From positions 4,213,681 through 4,277,680 of the forward strand of contig NC_064040.1 of the NCBI RefSeq assembly GCF_932526225.1: a stretch of DNA of 64,000 nt, in the 5' to 3' direction. Every line of letters starts with the position of its first letter. Within the stretch, counting starts at the first letter, position 1. This DNA comes from Nematostella vectensis. Lineage: Eukaryota; Cnidaria; Anthozoa; Actiniaria; Edwardsiidae. This document shows, in pieces, positions 22,956-33,060 of the stretch. The position numbers and the translations under genes are program-made. The notes under the pieces are model-generated. The model worked only from the letters and a program-made list of their open reading frames with translations, was not told where the DNA came from and made no database searches.

Positions 22956-23883
22956 CTAGGAATGTAGGCACCAACGCCCTGAAAAATAACTACGCATCTG
23001 ATCAGCCACTGACAGTTTGCACGGCATAGAGAATTCCAGATATCCTCTGTATGCGTCCGAGGCCCAATCCCCGAATACCTGAATGAATTCACCAGAAATC
23101 CCTAAATGAAAGGCCCAAGTTGTAGCACCCCTACGAAACGAATGACCTCTGTAAGAATGGGCATGAGGGACCCCTACCGCTGCGAGACGTCGCCGCAGTT
23201 CCGACACGAAATGAGTCTTGGTGAGGGGGTACAAACGCCTTGCGCTATCACGCATAGCGAAGGCGGGGCTATGAGGCGGGGCAGGAATCCGAACGCGCAT
23301 AAGTCTGGACAGAAAAACCGGGCATAACCGTAATCCCGGGATGCGCAACAACGGAAGCGTAAGCACCCGCTTACCAAACTGAATAGTCTTTGTAACTCGA
23401 AAGTAAACAAGTAAACCGGACGGGGTATCTACGATATCCCCCCGACATAGATTGATTTCTGGATCGAAGGCGCGCACGGACCTCGCAACTATGTTAGAAA
23501 CACGAGCGAATAAAAAGAAAGTAAAACTGAACGCGCATAGAGTGACGATGTCCTCTGTACATGAAGAATCACAAGTAGAAGCTAAGGCCTGTAGCAAGGC
23601 AGGAGTGACAGGCGGCGCACGGTACATGCTTGGCCTGGCGCTGGATGCCCTTTAGAGTAATCTTAATTTCGTAACTAGTAAAATGAGTGACCTCGGCCCC
23701 CAGTATAACATGTAAAAGCTTAACGCCACTTAAATAATTGCGTACCGAGTCTGGAGTCATGCTGCGCGCAAGAAACCGGCAAAAGAGACATAACACCTCG
23801 ACTGAGGCCGGTACCCTCTCTATGCCGCCCCCGATGGCAGGCCAGTGCAGTAGGTGCGAGCGCACCTCCCAAAACAGGTCCAC
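22956..23883 (-). pseudogene. Frameshifted tyrosine recombinase of a mobile element
   Basis: Two overlapping minus-strand frames make one protein. 23883 to about 23600 encodes an N-terminal core-binding segment (TPDSVRNYLSGVKLLH). 23627-22956 encodes a tyrosine-recombinase catalytic domain: an arginine in LFARVSNIV, the H-x-x-R box (HSYRGHSFRRG), GDWASDAY, and a tyrosine in YRGYLEF. The two join at a frameshift near the shared KHVP / MYRAPPV region. Proteins of this kind belong to DIRS/Ngaro or Crypton-type elements. No reverse transcriptase lies beside it, so the exact class is open. There is no relation to the neighbouring genes. Confidence 0.75.
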
Positions 23884-24689
23884 TTTCGGTTCCCAATAGA
23901 CGTGCTATTTGTAAACAAAACGATAAAGCATAAGTTAGATCACTCTGGTATGTATCCAAATCCGATAACAAACGTCCCATGGAGATACTGCAAAGGCATA
24001 AAAAAATCTCTATTTGTTTTTTCGGGGGTGTTCCTCCCCCCCCCTGAAAAATTTTGTCTACTTTTTCGGATTTCACCCCCCCCCCCCTCCAAGCAAAATC
24101 TTGGGTATGGGCATGGATGGCGATGCAAGTTTGATAATATGAACGCCTAAATATTCCACTTTCTCTCTTAAAAGCACATGAACCTTTTTTAGATCGCTCA
24201 CATTTCAAAATAGTTTTTTTCTGAGTACAAAAGATATGTACATGCGCAACTGAGCACTGGTGAGCAAACGGCTATAGGCGGCTAAATCAAAGATTTCATA
24301 TGCAGGGACACGACAGAGAACAGGAGAACAAAATGCTAAAGGCGGCAATATATTATAGCTAGGTTACAGTGTGCTGTGCATGATGACGAAATTACCATAC
24401 TACTATAGCAACACGCTAATTCACAAGAGACACAAGCGAGAAAAAGACCCTGATATTTTCTCTTCTTGGAAATATCCCATGCGCACAAGGAAAAAAAGCT
24501 AAATTGACCCTCTCAACAAATTATTTACATTTGGAGAAATAATTTAATATTTTATTAAAATATAAATTTGATATTTTGCCAATGGTTTTTTGGTATTTTA
24601 CTTTTTTTAGAAAATAACCTCATTTCAAGCACTTTTAGTAAAGTTTAGGTTCAAACATTTTTTAGTCCCATTCATGGCCTCCCTGTTTA
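23884..24689. other. Non-coding spacer with poly-C/poly-G tracts
   Basis: No gene recognised. C-rich tracts at about 24036-24047 and 24077-24089 sit within a degenerate inverted arrangement of pyrimidine and purine runs, probably remains of a small repetitive element. Confidence 0.4.
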
Positions 24690-25330
24690 CACAGGTTTCC
24701 TGATGCCTGGCTTGCTAGTCAACCTAATTCAGTGACAGTTTACAGGACTCAGTTCTTGTTCGCTTTCTCCCTGTCCCCACAGATATCTCAATGACAGCTG
24801 CCCTTAAAGGGGTGGCAAGAATCTATTCTTCTATTGTTCTTGTGTCCACAGCTATCCTGATACCTAGCTTGCTAGCCGGTCTGGCTCAGTGACGGGTGCC
24901 AGGACTCTGTTTCTGTTTGTTTCTTCAATATGCCTGTTCATGATCCCCCTGTGCCCACAGGTATCCCAATGGCTTGCTTGCTAGCCGGTCTGGCTCAGTG
25001 ATGGGTGCCAGGACTCTGTTTCTGTTTGTTTCTTCAATATGCCTGTTCATGATCCCCCTGTGCCCACAGGTATCCCAATGGCTAGCTTGCTAGCCTGTCT
25101 GGCTCAGTGATGGGTGTCAGGGTCAGGACTCTGTTTCTGTTTGTTTCTTCAATATGCCTGTTCATGATCCCCCTGTGCCCACAGGTATCCCAATGGCTAG
25201 CTTGCTAGCCGGTCTAGCTCAGTGACCGGGGCCAGGACTCTGTTTTTGTTTGTTTCCACAATATGCCTGTTCATGATCCCCCTGTGCCCACAGGTATCCC
25301 AATGGCTAGCTTGCTAGCCGGTCTAGCTCA
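24690..25330 (-). repeat. About 109-bp array built from the AP4S1 last coding segment
   Basis: Copies start at about 25294, 25185, 25070 and 24961 (measured at GTATCCCAAT on the plus strand), spaced 109, 115 and 109 bp. More diverged copies continue to about 24690. On the minus strand each copy repeats the end of the AP4S1 reading frame (encoding [18 protein letters not shown]), the stop codon region and a short linker. The array lies downstream of the AP4S1 stop, so it would be 3' UTR or flank. Confidence 0.85.
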
Positions 25331-28300
25331 GTGACCGGGGCCAGGACTCTGTTTTTGTTTGTTTCCACAATATGCCCATTCATAACCATCTCGTCTAGAA
25401 GCATATGAACCTTGTCGATGTTAAACATTATCTAATGTAAGGCAAGTCAAGAAAGTGATGAGATAAAAGCTGTTTGTGTGACGAAACTATGTCATAACAG
25501 TACACCAAAATGATTCATACTCAATGATTCATGTACCTCAATCTATATCAGTTGATGTGTGAATTTTTCCAGGGGCGGCGGAGTGGTCCCATAAATGGGG
25601 GGGGGAAAGTTGGGGGGAGGGGTGGGTGGTGGTTTCAGGGGGGAGAATTGGGTGGTGGCTCTAAATCCTATTTAAAAGAATGCAGGGATTTTAAACTGTT
25701 CAACAAATTTGTTGTCGGTTGCATATATACCGCTTGAAACCTGTTGGTTTAAAAAACGTTAATATTTATCTAAAGAAAAATCCGCTCAATAAAGTGCCCC
25801 CAACTTTCCCCCCTGCCCTCCCCTTCCGCCGCCCCTTTTTTCTTCTGACACCGAAAAAAAAAACTATTGTTTTGCTTTTAGATGTACTTGTGCGCATTCA
25901 TACCAGGCCCGCACCGCTGGACAAAATGTTGCTTTTTGTCAAATATTATGCCATTAATCCAAATAATATAATTGACTGTGCACCCCTCGACCCCCCCTTT
26001 TCAGAAAATCCTGGTATTGCATCTGAATATAAATCATAATTGCATCAGCATAATATACAAAGGATACATCCAGCTCACACTGCAAAACAAAGCAGAATTT
26101 AGTGCAGCCTTAGTGTATGAAGACTACTATATCTAATAACCATTGCACTAAGCAATTATAATCAGTTTATCATTTTAGTCGAGTTTCAATTATAAGATGG
26201 CCAGGGGGTCTCAAGCTATAAAAATGACAGGGGTCCAATAAAAACCAAATATACCAAGTATAAAAGCCTGACCCTGAATTCGAATTCAAAGTCCACTGAA
26301 ATGGAAAAAAATCCAAAATAACTATCAAAATTGTAGTAATGATACTTTATCTTTACTTTACATTGGAAAGTCGGAAATGCTAAACAAGCACTTCCGGGAA
26401 AATTTCTCCGATAAAGATACTGTCTCGATACCATTACTCAAGCGCAGATTCCCCCAGAGGAGGGAGTTCGCAAGTTACTTGCGGGTCTCAAGTCATCAAA
26501 AGCAGCTGGCCCTGATGGTTTCCATCCACGCGTGCTAAAGGAGTGTGCACCGGTGATCTCGCCAATATTAAAACAGATCTTCCAGAAGCCCCTGGACGCC
26601 GGCAACCTGCTCCGGGAGTGGCGTATTGCGAATGTATGCCCTATACACAAGAAAGGCGACAGATCTCTCGCCTCAATCTATCGTCCAATTCCTCTTACTA
26701 GCGTTATTTGCAAGATACTAGAACACATTGTGTGCTCGCACATAAATCGACACCTAGAAGCTCACCAGATCTTGTCTGACCGCCAGCATGCCTTCAGGAA
26801 AAAGCACAGTTGTGTGACACAACTGTGTTTTGTCATAAACGACTGGGCCTCAACCTTGGACCGTGGCTTACAAACCGACGCCTTTGTGTTAGACTTTGCG
26901 AAAGCTTTTGACAGTGTCCCCTACGAACGGCTCAAGTCCAAACTATACAGCTATGGAATCGGTGGCCAAACCTTGAAATGGATTGATGCCTTTTTGTGTG
27001 AGCGGTACCAGCGGGGTGTCAATAGGGCAAAGTCAAGCTGGACGTGGGTTACATCAGGTGTGCCCCAAGGTACTGTCCTTGGCCCAGTCCTGTTTAGCCT
27101 GTTTATAAATGACATACAAGAATCTGTATGGTCCGAGATCAGACTCTTTGCAGACGACTGTATTTGTTACCGCACTATTAGATCACGAGAGGATTGCAAA
27201 GAGCTACAGCGAGACATATCGAGACTCGCGTCCTGGGCTGACCAGTGGTCCATGAGCTTCCAAGCAACCAAGTGTAACATGATCAGCATCTCAAGGAAGA
27301 CCAGAAACAACATCGACCACCTGTACTATCTAGAAGGTGTGGCCCTGGACTTTGTTGAGGAAATAAAGTACCTCGGAGTCACAATAACAAGGGACCTCCG
27401 ATGGAACAGACACGTTGCTGAAACAGTGAGCAAGACAAACAAGATCCTAGGCCTACTTAGGCGGAACCTGCACTTTTGCGACACGAAAGCGAAGGAAACA
27501 GCCTACGTAGGCCTCGTTAGGCTGCTGTTGGAATATGCAAGTACTATCTGGGACCCGCATACCAGCAAGCTCATCATTGAGATCGAGAAAGTCCAGAGGC
27601 GCACAGCACGCTTTGTTACGGCAGACTACTTCTCCTTCAACCCGGCACAATGACGCACCACCTTTCCGAACTGGGTTGGCAGCCATTTGAAGACCGCAGG
27701 TGCACCTCATCATTGGTGCTCCTAAACAGTGGCCTAAATAATGCCTCTATCCTGCCACTCGAAGATCTGAGGAAACCCTCTCGCGCCTTGCCCCGCACTC
27801 AACACTCTGAATTCTATACTATTCCTAACGCTAGAACTGACATATATAAATATAGTTTTTTCCCCCGTGCACTGAGACTGTGGAACAACCTTCCACAGTC
27901 TGTAATTGACATGAGAGGCTGCCCAGAGGCCTTCCACGCTGCGCACTGACATATTGTAAAATAGGTTGTGCAATTTAGTGAAGTGAGTGAAGTGAAGTGA
28001 TCAATGATATCTGATTTAACATCCTTTTAATTACTTGCTTGAATTAGAGAATAGAGATAAATGTATTGTAGGAATGTTGATTGCACAGAAGCGTAAAATA
28101 GAAGTGTGATGAGCAGTTTGTATTCCGGGGAACTGAGTACTTACCACACTCTCAAAATATCTGTCCAAGATTTCCACAAAGTTGTGAATGAATTCCATAA
28201 TACCAAGCTCATTCTGGTAAAATAAAATGCAAATACTAAAATATTTATCTAATCTTCTTAATCCAAGGGCAATTTTGTTTTAAAAAAAGTGGATTTTTTG

Positions 28301-28843
28301 GTTCAATTCAATGCCTGCATAAACCCTTTCCAAAAAAATGTGGGAACCGACCCCCCTCGGCCATAAATAATGAACACTCCCACATATATCAAAAGAATTA
28401 CAGAGAAAACACAATAACCTGAAGTGATTCAGAATTATTTACGGAGCTTCGATGCTAACCTCTGAAAATCTAAAAATGTTAAGCTCACATCAGAGACGGA
28501 TGGCAAAATACAGTAGATGAGAAATGAATCAACATATTCACTGGGTCCCTCACCTCTGTTGAATCGATCCCTATGATAAAATACAAGGATGCGTATCTTC
28601 TGTAGACTGCTTTGAAGTTCTGGTATTCGATGAATGAGCACTGCAGTAGAACAAACGAGTAAAATCTATCCAAATGAGATGTGACAAGATCGACCATGAT
28701 TGTACCTGATTCTCGCTTCGTGCGAGGCACTTTCTTATGATCTCCGCCTCTAAACTGACTCTGTCTTCTATCTTAGTATACTCATAATATTGTGATAATC
28801 TTGTGTGCCCTTGTTTGTTTACTATAAGAATAAATTTCAGCAT
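25306..28843 (-). CDS. AP4S1: AP-4 complex sigma subunit
   Basis: Minus-strand exons: 28843-28706 (46 codons), 28640-28554 (29), 28213-28145 (23) and 25431-25306 (41 plus stop), all phase 0. The product is 139 residues (human AP4S1 144). [40 protein letters not shown] and [11 protein letters not shown] match the sigma longin fold of AP-4 more closely than those of AP-1, AP-2 or AP-3. AP-4 is a non-clathrin coat that sorts cargo such as ATG9 from the trans-Golgi. Between YFESV (exon 3) and IMFNIDKVH (exon 4) the family has about four more residues (SELD in human). These are missing from the exons seen, so either a 12-nt microexon lies in the 2.7-kb intron or the loop was lost. That intron holds a LINE and a small inverted-repeat element. 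The stop is followed by tandem copies of the exon end. Confidence 0.88.
25571..25836. mobile_element. Small G-rich inverted-repeat element
   Basis: The left end (AGGGGCGGCGGAG, then a G-rich stretch ending AAAGTTGGGGGGAGGG) is matched in inverted orientation by the right end (CAACTTTCCCCCCTGCCCTC, then CCGCCGCCCCT). The element is about 266 bp, has no coding capacity and lies in the last AP4S1 intron. Confidence 0.6.
26280..28000 (+). mobile_element. CR1/Jockey-type LINE fragment, reverse transcriptase, broken
   Basis: The main open frame, about 26440-27655, encodes a non-LTR reverse transcriptase: [20 protein letters not shown] at the start, [34 protein letters not shown] and the FADD catalytic box. 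A -1/+1 frameshift near 27645 separates the C-terminal part ([12 protein letters not shown] to [15 protein letters not shown], ending 27949). A second frameshift near 26430 separates the N-terminal remnant (FRENFSDKD). No endonuclease domain is present, so it is truncated at the 5' end. The tail at 27976-28000 is a GTGAA-type short repeat, usual for this clade. It lies antisense in an AP4S1 intron and is inactive. Confidence 0.88.
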
Positions 28844-28965
28844 TTTTTTTTCAGGATACAAAAGGTTCAGCCTAAAAAATGGCTTTTGCCCAGGCGTTCC
28901 TCGCAGCAAGCGCAGGCTCTGCCAACTGTTGGCGCCTGGGTCGAGCAACAATTCACAAGTATAAA
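28844..28965. promoter_or_regulatory. Compact divergent promoter, AP4S1 / docking-domain gene
   Basis: Only 122 bp separate the AP4S1 ATG (28843, minus) from the chosen ATG (28966, plus). An upstream in-frame ATG at 28879 would leave 35 bp. Core promoters must overlap the coding starts or lie in leader sequence. No TATA box is evident. Confidence 0.55.
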
Positions 28966-30963
28966 ATGGCGGATAAACAAGAAAAAACAGAAAGCGCAGA
29001 AAGCGCAGAAAGCGCAGAAAAACAGTCGGAAGAGAAGCGAACAGAGGATTCAGTTCTACCTGTAGACTTGTTTAGTAGACGTTATACCCTAGATGAATGC
29101 AGAGAGATTGGGAAAGGGATGTTAGAAGCTTTGAAAACAGCCATACAACCAGAGGAAGTTGGGTATATTCCCGCACTACAAGAACCGCACGCCAAAGCTT
29201 GGAAATACTTGGAGGAAAGCCATGCCTTGTTACTGATGGAGGTACGTCGGTTATTTAAGAGCAGATAACGGTTCTCCCAAATGATAAAGGGATCCATGTT
29301 AACCCGATCCTCTCAAATTAAACTGTCTTTCTTCTAACACGTAACGAGCATTATCAAAATTTTGGAAACAAGTGAGTTCTGCACTGAATTTTAAAGGACA
29401 TGAAAAAAAAGTCCCTGCCTAGCTAAGGCCATGTTTAAAGAAGTAATAACTTTTTCCAAAAAACATTTGCACTTGCTGAGATGAGGATAATATTTTGATT
29501 GTTTGTCAGTTGTTCACAACAACAAATGAACATCATTTTATAAGGAGTGTCCAGCCATGGTGGTGGTGGGGGGGGGGGGGGGCTGGGTACCGACACACCT
29601 GCTGCTGAGTTGCGCTAATTACTGGTCACCCTTGGGGACCCAGGCCGTCGTGGAGATCGGGCACACAGGGAGAGTGAAAGATGCCCTGGGCAACTGCTCT
29701 GTAAAAGCTATTTCTAAAAAGGATTTCTAATCAAGTTAGTCGCCTGACTTGACCTTGCACCTTTTTCCAATTAGAACCATCACTTATTGACAGAGAGTGT
29801 AAAAAACAGTCTCGTAATTTACATTTCAAGTGGGAAAAGAAAAACTATATGCTAAACATAACAAACAATGTTTTGAAAATTCTGTTGAAAGGCTGATAAT
29901 TCAAGGGTTGAGTCAAGTTTTAAGGATTTTACTTGAACTGTTTATTTAATTAACCTTTGATGTACAAAATCATTCCAATCGAGAAATGGTTTGCATTTAA
30001 AATGAGTCATAGACTAGAAGTACTATGGCATTTCTTTAGTATATTTCGTGTCGCAATGATGCACACAATCGTTCATTTCTAACGAGATAAATAATTTGGA
30101 AGTCGGTGGTCCACTCTTCGATTATCCTATCGATATCAGGGCATTCCCCAATGTATGCAGAAGGCATATTACCTGCTATTTCAGAATGATCAGTTATTGT
30201 GGCCAAGTTTCTACCTGCTCACGCAACCCTTTGCAGAATTCAGGCAAAATCTGATTGTGATGCTTTTAGCTAACAAAGTACTGTAGACTTTGTTATTTAG
30301 CAGTTTAGAGGTGTTTGTGAAGTGTTACTACGCATGAGGTCTATCCGCTTTTCTTATTAAATAAGGAGCGCTCTGATTGGTCCCTAATGAGACCAATCAG
30401 AGGGTGAGTTTGCTGCAGTTTTTAGAAATAGATTTTACAGAGCAGTTGCCCAGGGCATCTTTCACTCCTCTTTCTTTTTTGCTTAATCTCTGTGCGCCGA
30501 TCTCCGCGATGCCCAGGGTCCCCGAGGATGATGACTTGTTAGAAATGTTTTATGCCATGTCTATAAAACATGCAAAGTGATAAAGACAAAGATCAAAATT
30601 ATTTGAATAAAACTATCAAGGTTTCAATAAATCCATAAACGATTTATGCTTGAATATGCTTATTCACTCCTTTGATCCATATGGTTCTTCTGCTGTGCTG
30701 TTGGTGGTGACCACATGACAGGGTTGTTCAACATCAGACACATCATCATGTTCCCTAATCAGTCCTCTGTACAAGCTATGGCCAAATGTTGGGTAAAAAA
30801 TAACCCCCAAAAAAGGAAAAGCTTATTGATATCAAGCAGATATCTCTTTTGTCAGATTCTGATGACGAAGGTGGTGTATGAGCAGCCAAGTGAACCACTA
30901 AAGTTCATGATCGACGAAGTGGAGAAAATGCGAGGAACAGATCTTGCAAAATCAAATCCTTAA
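28966..30963 (+). CDS. Small protein with C-terminal RII-alpha/Dpy-30-like docking segment
   Basis: Two exons, 28966-29241 and 30856-30963, joined in phase 0, give 127 residues. The N-terminus (about 1-30) is an acidic, Ser/Glu/Lys-rich stretch with an ESA triplet repeat. Residues 35-80 are mixed helical. The C-terminus reads KYLEESHALLLME, then ILMTKVVYEQPSEPLKFM across the junction, then IDEVEKMRG. The pattern Y-L-x-x-H ... (V/E)-x-x-P-x-x-P-L-x-F-M is that of RII-alpha/Dpy-30-type dimerisation-docking helices found in many ciliary and sperm proteins. I do not recognise the specific gene; a ciliary role is an inference. An in-frame ATG at 28879 could extend it by 29 residues. Its intron holds a 0.9-kb inverted-repeat element, and an additional small exon cannot be excluded. 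Confidence 0.6.
29631..30525. mobile_element. 0.9-kb inverted-repeat element in the docking-domain gene intron
   Basis: The left arm (29631-29721) and right arm (30420-30525) are inverted copies sharing GGGGACCC ends and the core TTTACAGAGCAGTTGCCCAG. The right arm has an insertion of about 15 bp. The interior is AT-rich without recognised coding sequence. Just inside the right arm, 30371-30402, is a short palindrome with arms CTCTGATTGGTC / GACCAATCAGAG. The outer ends resemble those of the element at 31340. Confidence 0.75.
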
Positions 30964-33060
30964 CCTAAGTAGACTTTGATGGCACAAGCACTGTTCAAGT
31001 ACAAATTGCCGATTGTATTATTTATTACTTTAACAAAGCTGTAAATGAAGAGTTTTAGCAAGGAGAATTATGAAGAATGTAAACTTTAAAGTGTAATAAT
31101 TTTTAATAGAGTTTATGGTATGTACATGCCTGTAAATAGCTTTTTCATAAAGAGTTTATATAGAGTTCTTTTTAGATATGTTTTTTTAAGAGTACAAAAT
31201 TTGTGTAAATATTCTTAGACAAAATTATGTATCATGTAATTGTTTTCAGCAAAAAAAAAATATATATTGTTCTGCAGCTATACTCGTGTTATTGGACTGC
31301 TTTTTTGGCGCGATTTTTTATTCTCCGATTTCCATTTACGGGGACCCAGGGCGACGCGGAGTTCGCACGTACTCCCGCTTCCGGTCTCCGCGTTAACATT
31401 CTCCCGCTTCCGGTCTCCGCGTGAACGTACTCCCGCTTCCGGTCTCCGCGTTAACGTACTCCCGCTTCCGGTTTCCGCGTTGCCCTGGGTCCCCTAGAAT
31501 GTCGATTTCAGACTATTTGTTTTGCATATGTCGCACAAATGAATACCCTTCCAGTGGTTGCTATTTATTGTTTATGAAAAATGGGCGTGGTACGCTAACC
31601 TTGTCAACTGGTAGCGCGTGACTGGTAGCACGTTGATGAAAAAAGGATAAAGTATAAAAACAACAGGACAAATGTGCCAGTGTTTCTGTCCATACAATTG
31701 AATTATGAGTGAATTCAATAGAACCTCAAGCAGCAAACGGCCAAGCAATCGTGTGCTATGATGATTTTACACTGCGTCCAAAAGATGTTTTAATGAAAAC
31801 ACCACACATAATATTTTAAGCTTTTTAATGATACTAGAGCCAATTCCGCAGACTTCCTGGTACAATATCTTTGTCTCCTCTTGTTGAAAATCGCTCGATT
31901 CCCAGTTAGAATTGATCTTGATTTGTCCTTCCTTGCCAATGTTGTCGTGGGCTCGTATAGTGCTATCATGCTTGACGACTAAACGCGGCGGAATAGGCTG
32001 TCTTGCACCTGCCGTCTGGCAGTTAACACATGCTACGATACTCGCACTAACAGGGTCACCACATGCTGTAGGAACCCCCCCCCCCCCCCTTTCCCCCTAT
32101 GGTTATCGTCATATTTGTTGCTTGAAACAAAATCACACATTTTCCAGATAATTTTCCTTCGAAATTACATGATTATCATGTTATAACTAGAGTCATGACT
32201 AAACAATGGCCTTTGACCTAGTTCGGAAAGTCGGTCGCGACCGTCTTATCCGAAGGCTAGATTATACAGGTGGACCACTCAAGAGGGTAGAACTCTTGAC
32301 CCTTCCATTTGCTCCACAACACAACAAAATCAAACATTTAACAGTCGGCCTCTGTCATGTTGATTCACGGTCGCAGTGGAGGAGCAAGATAAAGAAAATA
32401 CCCTTACCAGAGCGAAATCAAATCGTAAGTCGAATTGAATACTTCTGATAGGGTTTATGGGCTTGGTACCCATATAAAACAGTTTTGATCACGGGTATAA
32501 CGTTAGGGAAAAACTTCATTAAGGAATCCGCGTATTTGACAGCAAGCCGTTCTACAGTACATCGAGTTTTGATAATTCTTTTTTAGTCCGTATAAAGGGT
32601 TTATTTCTTAATTTGCTTCTTTAGAATTAACGATTTTGCCTTATGTCGAAAGATAAAAAGAAGGGCTTATCACCTTGAATAATACCAGGATTCTTCAAAC
32701 TTCTACAGATGAAGATATTCTGTCAAAACCTGAGATTGACTAAAGCGCTTCTCGCGTTTGTATCATTCGTACAAGGGACCTCCAGGGGATAGCCCGCATA
32801 TCATTCGTACAACAGACCTCCGGGAATAGCCCGCATAGCAAACGCAACAAGCTGAAGAAAAGGGAGGTAGAAAATACTTCGCGCACCACGGGAGGGAGAT
32901 AAAACTGATCTCTAGAGATTATAATAGCTACGTTTGGAGCTCTGAAGACTAATTTCGTTAAGATGGCTCGCGAAAAATGCGCCCTAAGCTTATTGTCTTT
33001 TTTGTTTGTTCATCAGATAAACCATAAGTCGTTAGGGGTCACGTGACATCAACCCAAGCC
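30964..33060. other. Intergenic region before the expansin-like gene
   Basis: Contains the 3' flank of the docking-domain gene, a small element at 31340-31494, a C14 tract near 32071, and an imperfect tandem duplication of about 47 bp at 32760-32840 (ATCATTCGTACAA ... ATAGCCCGCATA). An open frame at 32206-32448 has no recognised similarity and is not called a gene. Confidence 0.5.
31340..31494. mobile_element. 155-bp element with inverted ends and internal minisatellite
   Basis: The ends GGGGACCCAGGGCGACGCGG and CCGCGTTGCCCTGGGTCCCC are near-perfect inverted copies, the same GGGGACCCAGG terminus as the element at 29631. Between them lie four copies of an approximately 30-bp GC-rich unit (CTCCCGCTTCCGGTCTCCGC). 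Confidence 0.75.

Noticed and set aside
30377..30580. 67-codon frame at the right arm of the 29631 element
   Set aside because: Covers the inverted arm and its flank, so it is transposon sequence rather than an exon.
32206..32448. 80-codon plus-strand open frame between genes
   Set aside because: No recognised similarity, no clear splice partners and length within chance expectation.
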